Under the pieces are notes generated by a model. That model made no database searches, was not told the DNA's origin, and saw only the letters and a list, made by a program, of their open reading frames with translations. Shown piece after piece: positions 33,852 to 37,496 of a DNA stretch of 37,496 bases. The position numbers were made by a program, and so were the translations under genes. Numbering within the stretch: position 1 is the first letter of the stretch; every line of letters starts with the position of its first letter. Source of the stretch: Terriglobales bacterium (GTDB lineage: Bacteria > Acidobacteriota > Terriglobia > Terriglobales > Acidobacteriaceae); contig JANWKU010000095.1 of assembly GCA_025451215.1 (NCBI GenBank), positions 1 to 37,496 on the forward strand, read 5' to 3'.

Positions 33852-33857
33852 TATAAT
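33852..33857 (+). promoter_or_regulatory. Possible -10 box of the psd-pssA-lptE-holA operon
   Basis: A perfect TATAAT lies 15 bases before ATG 33872. No good -35 was found at 16-18 bases upstream and no Shine-Dalgarno precedes the ATG, so the message would start about 8 bases ahead of the gene. The consensus is seen; function is inferred. Confidence 0.4.
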
Positions 33858-33871
33858 TCTTTTTAACCTCC

Positions 33872-34537
33872 ATGGTGCGTGACGGCTACTATTACGGATT
33901 CGCATTTCTCGCAGTGGCCGCATTACTGGGCTGGGTGTTGTCGCCGCTCTGGGCGGTCGTTCCTGTTGCCTTGGCCGCATTTTTTCTTTGGTTCTTTCGT
34001 GATCCCGAGCGCGACATTCCCGCTGCTGCCGGAACCATCGTTTCCCCAGCCGACGGAAAAGTCACCTATATCTCTTCTGTGCTGGTGGAGGGAGTGTGCC
34101 GCACCCGCATTAGTATCTTCTTGAATGTTTTTAACGTTCACGTAAACCGGTCGCCCATTGCCGGCACAATTCGCGATGTCCGCCATCAAAAAGGGAAGTA
34201 TCTGAACGCCATGAATCCCGCCTCCGCTGACGAGAATGAGCACACTGTCGTGGTGGTTGAAGGTGAAGGCCAGACGGTTGTTTTTAAGCTGATCGCGGGT
34301 TTGCTGGCGCGCCGGATTGTGTTTAACAAGAAAGTTGGAGATCAGCTTGGCCGCGGCCAACGAGTAGGCCTCATCAAATTTGGTTCGCGCGTGGACATGT
34401 TTCTGGACCCTGATGCCGATCTCAAGATCAAGGTCGGAGATCACGTGAAGGGCGGAGCGTCCGTAATTGCCGTGTCGCGCGTTAATTCCGGGATGGCCAG
34501 TGCCGGCACGGCGCACGCTGGCCAAGGAGAACGCTGA
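33872..34537 (+). CDS. psd: Phosphatidylserine decarboxylase (short form)
   Basis: 221 aa. The N-terminal hydrophobic segment (10-40) anchors it. The auto-cleavage triad is visible: Asp61 in SPADGK, His90 in FNVHVNR, and G171-S172 in IKFGSRVD, where cleavage generates the pyruvoyl group. It converts phosphatidylserine to phosphatidylethanolamine. The gene ends in TGATG, so the stop overlaps the start of pssA by one base. The consecutive enzymes of PE synthesis are thereby translated together. Confidence 0.95.
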   Translation: MVRDGYYYGFAFLAVAALLGWVLSPLWAVVPVALAAFFLWFFRDPERDIPAAAGTIVSPADGKVTYISSVLVEGVCRTRISIFLNVFNVHVNRSPIAGTIRDVRHQKGKYLNAMNPASADENEHTVVVVEGEGQTVVFKLIAGLLARRIVFNKKVGDQLGRGQRVGLIKFGSRVDMFLDPDADLKIKVGDHVKGGASVIAVSRVNSGMASAGTAHAGQGER

Positions 34538-35421
34538 TGGAGCAAGACGAGCGATCCGTTCCCAGGCGTAGAAAAGAAGACCGTGATCCGCGCCGTTTGC
34601 GCAAAGGGATGTACATTCTTCCCTCGGTTTTTACCACGTTAAATATCGCCGCTGGATATTATGCAATTCTGCAAGTCACGCATGGTTCGATCGTCGAGGC
34701 TTGGCACTTTGACAATGCCGCCAAAGCCATTGGCTTCGCCGTGCTGTTCGACGGACTCGACGGACGCATTGCCCGCATGACGCACACCAGCAGCGATTTC
34801 GGACGCGAGTTGGATTCCCTGGCCGATGTGATCACCTTTGGAGTTGCTCCGGCGCTGCTCGCCTGGATGTGGGGTTTCCGCCTGCTTTCGACTCTATTCA
34901 CCTCCACCGACGTCGTAAATAAACTTGTCCAGTTGGGCGCGATTGCCAGTTTTCTGTTTCTTATTGCCGGAGCGAGCCGTTTGGCCCGGTTCAACATTGC
35001 AGTAAATCCGCAACCTTCAAACCCGGGCCGTCCGGGAAAGAAATATTTCGTGGGTATGCCAATTCCAGCAGGCGCAGGCGTAGTTGCGGCGGTCGTTCAT
35101 TTTTCCGCTGGAGATCCAATTTCCTCCTGGTCCATGGCGATTGCCTGGTTGTTGATGGTAATTGCCGTCTCCTACCTGATGGTCAGCACGTGGCGCTTCT
35201 ACAGCTTTAAGGACATTGATTTGCGCTCGCGCCAGCCCTTTCGCCTCATCATCGTGTTGGCTATGCTCTTTGCGGCCATCTGGTTTTACTCGCGGCAGGT
35301 ATTGTTTATTATCGCGCTGCTTTACATGTTTTCCGGTGTGGTCTGGCGATTGCAGTGGATTTTTCGCCGCCGCCGCAACCCGCCTCCACCAGCCTACAAG
35401 GAGGCTTCGCAGACCTCATGA
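34537..35421 (+). CDS. pssA: CDP-diacylglycerol--serine O-phosphatidyltransferase
   Basis: 294 aa. The CDP-alcohol phosphotransferase motif DGx2ARx8Gx3Dx3D is complete (D75, G76, A79, R80, G89, D93, D97). Several membrane helices follow (SFLFLIAGASRLARF; AWLLMVIAVSYLMV; ILVLAMLFAAIWFY-type stretch). It makes phosphatidylserine, the substrate of psd. The start overlaps the psd stop (TGATG), and the 3' end overlaps the next gene as ATGA. The first 20 residues are very basic. Confidence 0.95.
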   Translation: MEQDERSVPRRRKEDRDPRRLRKGMYILPSVFTTLNIAAGYYAILQVTHGSIVEAWHFDNAAKAIGFAVLFDGLDGRIARMTHTSSDFGRELDSLADVITFGVAPALLAWMWGFRLLSTLFTSTDVVNKLVQLGAIASFLFLIAGASRLARFNIAVNPQPSNPGRPGKKYFVGMPIPAGAGVVAAVVHFSAGDPISSWSMAIAWLLMVIAVSYLMVSTWRFYSFKDIDLRSRQPFRLIIVLAMLFAAIWFYSRQVLFIIALLYMFSGVVWRLQWIFRRRRNPPPPAYKEASQTS

Positions 35422-36494
35422 GTTCATCATCGAAAATGCCTCCCATTACTCCCTCTGGCTCTCCACGTTCGGGTCTTTATCGCGTGGCGATCGTTGGCGC
35501 TAGCACTCTGAAAGGCAAGGAAGTCGCGGAAGTTTTGGCAGATCGTAGTTTCCCCTCGCTCGACGTCAAGCTGCTCGATGACAATGAGTCGATGGGACAG
35601 CTCAAGCCCGTAGGCGATGAAATATCGTTTATTCAGGGAGTAAATTCCGAGCAGTTCGACAAAATTGATTTCACTTTTTTTACCTCCGGTCAGGAATTCA
35701 CGAGAAGCATCTGGAAACGTGTCCGCGAAGCTGGGAGCGCGATCGTGGATCTTTCCTATGCGCTGGAAGACGAGGCTGACGCGGTAGTGCGCTCACCCTG
35801 GATTGAACGGCAGTTGGCGCTTCCCCGGCCCCTTGATTTGCAGCCCGGGCCATCGGTTACGGCGCATCCGGCATCGGTGGTCCTCGCGTTGCTTTTATTG
35901 CGGGCTCAACAGGCGTCGAAGTTGCTACGCGTCTGCACCATGATTTTTGAGCCTGTCTCCGAGCACGGTCAAAAGGGAATGGATGAACTGCACGAGCAGA
36001 CCGTTAACCTGCTTTCCTTTCAGCAGTTGCCAAAAAACATTTTTGATACCCAAGTGGCCTTCAACATGGTGAGTCGTTACGGAGAGCAATCCGTTCCTCC
36101 CCTCGCCGCGATTGAAAAACGGGTGCTGAAGCATTACCAGAAAATTGCCGGAAAGGACGCGGTCGTGCCTTCTCTTCTGCTGGTGCAAGCGCCCATCTTT
36201 CACGGCCATGCTTTCGCTATCCACCTTGAAATGGAGCAACCGGCTGACATCGCCGTCTTGTCCAAGGCATTGAGCGGAGAGCACGTGACCATTGTTCCCG
36301 GAGCGGAAGAGGCACCCAGCAATGTGAATGCCTCCGGACAAGGCGATATTCTACTTTCGGTCTTGGCGGACGCGAACCATCCCAACGGTGTTTGGCTTTG
36401 GGCTGCCTCGGATAATCTGCGGATTGCCGCGATTACCGCCGTCGAGTGTGCTGAGGCCATGGCGGCTAGCCGCCCACGGGGCAAAATCCAATGA
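35418..36494 (+). CDS. Aspartate-semialdehyde dehydrogenase paralogue lacking the catalytic Cys (USG-1-like)
   Basis: 358 aa from ATG 35418, chosen because it overlaps the pssA stop in ATGA. The NADP fold is present (YRVAIVGASTLKGKEVAEVL) and the C-terminal part resembles ASADH: EPVSEHGQKGMDELHEQT, IFHGHAFAIHLEME. Where ASADH has the catalytic Cys in an ANPNCST-type motif, this protein has AHPASVV, with Ser153 in place of Cys. It is therefore unlikely to be an active dehydrogenase; E. coli Usg is a comparable ASADH homologue of unknown role. It sits between pssA and lptE, suggesting an envelope function. Function is inferred only. Confidence 0.85.
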   Translation: MSSSSKMPPITPSGSPRSGLYRVAIVGASTLKGKEVAEVLADRSFPSLDVKLLDDNESMGQLKPVGDEISFIQGVNSEQFDKIDFTFFTSGQEFTRSIWKRVREAGSAIVDLSYALEDEADAVVRSPWIERQLALPRPLDLQPGPSVTAHPASVVLALLLLRAQQASKLLRVCTMIFEPVSEHGQKGMDELHEQTVNLLSFQQLPKNIFDTQVAFNMVSRYGEQSVPPLAAIEKRVLKHYQKIAGKDAVVPSLLLVQAPIFHGHAFAIHLEMEQPADIAVLSKALSGEHVTIVPGAEEAPSNVNASGQGDILLSVLADANHPNGVWLWAASDNLRIAAITAVECAEAMAASRPRGKIQ

Positions 36495-37006
36495 GATTGG
36501 CAGGATGGTGCTTGGCCGCGCTGGTTCCCGTCTTAGCGGGATGCGGTTACCATACGGCTGGCCACGTCGTTACCATTCCGCAAGACGTTCACACCATTGC
36601 CATCCCGGCGTTTGTGAACCAGACGCAGACCTACCGCATTGAACAAAGATTAACGGCAGCAGTTGTTCAGGAAATGATTGCCCGCACTCACTATCGGGTG
36701 GTGAGCCAACCGGCGGATGCTGACGCGATTCTGCGCGGCACCGTCCTCTCCACGACCAGCGCTCCGCTTACCTATAATACGCAGACGGGGCAGGTTTCCA
36801 GCGTGCTGGTGACGGTGAGTATAAAAGTTTCGCTCAAGGACAAAGACGGCAAGGTCCTTTACCAAAACCCTTCCTATTTATTCCGGCAGCAATATCAGGT
36901 CTCTAACGATCCTCCCAGCTTTTTTGAGGAAGATACGCCCGCCTTTGAGCGATTGTCTCGCGAGTTCGCGCAAACGTTGGTCTCGAATATTCTGGAGGGC
37001 TTTTGA
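36491..37006 (+). CDS. lptE: LPS-assembly lipoprotein LptE
   Basis: 171 aa. A lipoprotein signal ends in LAGC (lipid Cys at about residue 18) and is followed by GYH, typical of LptE. The protein forms the plug of the outer-membrane LptD/LptE translocon that delivers LPS to the cell surface. The start overlaps the preceding stop as ATGA and the end overlaps holA as TGATG; the lptE-holA pair is conserved in many Gram-negative genomes. The VSSVLVTVSIKVSLKDKDGKVLY strand region supports the assignment. Confidence 0.93.
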   Translation: MRLAGWCLAALVPVLAGCGYHTAGHVVTIPQDVHTIAIPAFVNQTQTYRIEQRLTAAVVQEMIARTHYRVVSQPADADAILRGTVLSTTSAPLTYNTQTGQVSSVLVTVSIKVSLKDKDGKVLYQNPSYLFRQQYQVSNDPPSFFEEDTPAFERLSREFAQTLVSNILEGF

Positions 37007-37496
37007 TGCGCTCGTTTGCCCAGACAGATCGTTTTGTCTCCGATGTGCAAACGCGAAACCTGCGCTCGGCATACGTGTTTGTTGGCGACGAAGTATTTTT
37101 CCGCAAGCGGTGCAGGGAAGCCATTCTCGAACATCTGGTCCCCGCCGATCTCCGCGATTTCAGTTTCTTTGAATTTGATTTGAGCGAAACCGACCTGGCG
37201 GAAGTTATGGACCGCGCCCGCACGCCCTCGCTCATGGCGCCCTTTCAGGTGTTTTTTGTTCGCGGCGTTAAAACTCTTTTCGGGCGAGGCTCAAACTCGA
37301 ATGATGCGAAGCTGGCGTCCATCGAAGCTTACTGCAAGGACCCAAATCCCAGCGCCGTGCTCATCTTTATCGCCGACCACATCAGCATTCCCGCCGACGC
37401 CCGCCGCATGGACATGCAGGACAAAGAGCGTTACCAGCGCATCCGCGAATCCATGGGGCAATACTGCGCGATCGTTGAACTGGCCCGCGTGGATGA
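37006..37496 (+). CDS. holA: DNA polymerase III subunit delta, N-terminal part (gene continues beyond window)
   Basis: The frame is open to the last base, giving 163 residues. The start ATG overlaps the lptE stop in TGATG. The N-terminal segment AYVFVGDEVFFRKRCREAIL matches the HolA P-loop-like delta domain, and MAPFQVFFVRGVKTLF and SAVLIFIADH match the same domain. Delta opens the sliding clamp in the clamp loader. The remaining about 180 residues lie outside the window. Confidence 0.92.
   Translation, partial: MRSFAQTDRFVSDVQTRNLRSAYVFVGDEVFFRKRCREAILEHLVPADLRDFSFFEFDLSETDLAEVMDRARTPSLMAPFQVFFVRGVKTLFGRGSNSNDAKLASIEAYCKDPNPSAVLIFIADHISIPADARRMDMQDKERYQRIRESMGQYCAIVELARVD

Noticed and set aside
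1-37496. CRISPR array
   Set aside because: No regularly spaced direct repeats and no cas genes were seen anywhere in the window.

Overview
The window looks like a chromosome segment of an Acidobacteriota (Terriglobia-type) bacterium. This is inferred from gene content: outer-membrane assembly genes (lptE) imply a Gram-negative envelope, and PolX, an ASPIC/UnbV beta-propeller protein, PEGA-domain and YpdA-type proteins are a mix I associate with that phylum. No 16S or ribosomal marker is present, so the assignment is tentative.

Region 1 (about 1-9760) is accessory DNA ending at a tRNA gene. It opens with the tail of a gamma-glutamylcyclotransferase-like gene. Next is a two-gene winged-helix/nucleotidyltransferase unit (441-1650) of toxin-antitoxin/Abi type with a near-perfect 24-bp palindrome just before its start. 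After a poorly explained 0.8-kb stretch come a LysR regulator and, convergent to it, the wreck of a type IV secretion operon: intact virB2 and virB3, then a virB4 gene with a frameshift and an in-frame stop, fused in frame at the Walker A motif to the C-terminal half of a VirB11/TrbB ATPase. Then follow an orphan DNA methyltransferase, a possible 37-codon leader ORF, a pair of 28-bp inverted repeats flanking the methyltransferase segment, a small unknown ORF, a 155-aa winged-helix-like protein behind a promoter with an operator in its spacer, and a large serine integrase. The integrase reading frame ends inside tRNA-Arg(ACG), so this is very probably a decayed integrative and conjugative element inserted at that tRNA.

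Region 2 (about 9760-29560) looks like ordinary chromosome. It has a copper P-type ATPase with an unusual metal-binding N-terminus and a divergent cysteine-free HMA-like protein, then a coiled-coil membrane protein, a DUF421/YetF protein and a proline-rich membrane-anchored protein. A long minus-strand series follows: aspA, an ASPIC/UnbV protein, mutS, nagZ, anmK, an oligopeptide-binding lipoprotein, a YmdB-type phosphodiesterase, a HAD phosphatase, a Nudix hydrolase, a cold-shock protein and polX. NagZ and AnmK act in successive steps of peptidoglycan recycling.

Region 3 (about 29575-37496) has a YpdA-like flavoprotein lacking the usual active-site Cys, a two-PEGA protein, phhB, a membrane protein split by a one-base frameshift, and a receiver-PAS protein lacking the phospho-acceptor Asp. 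It ends in a tightly overlapping plus-strand operon: psd, pssA, a cysteine-less aspartate-semialdehyde dehydrogenase paralogue, lptE and the start of holA. Phospholipid synthesis and LPS transport are thus co-transcribed with a DNA polymerase III clamp-loader subunit.
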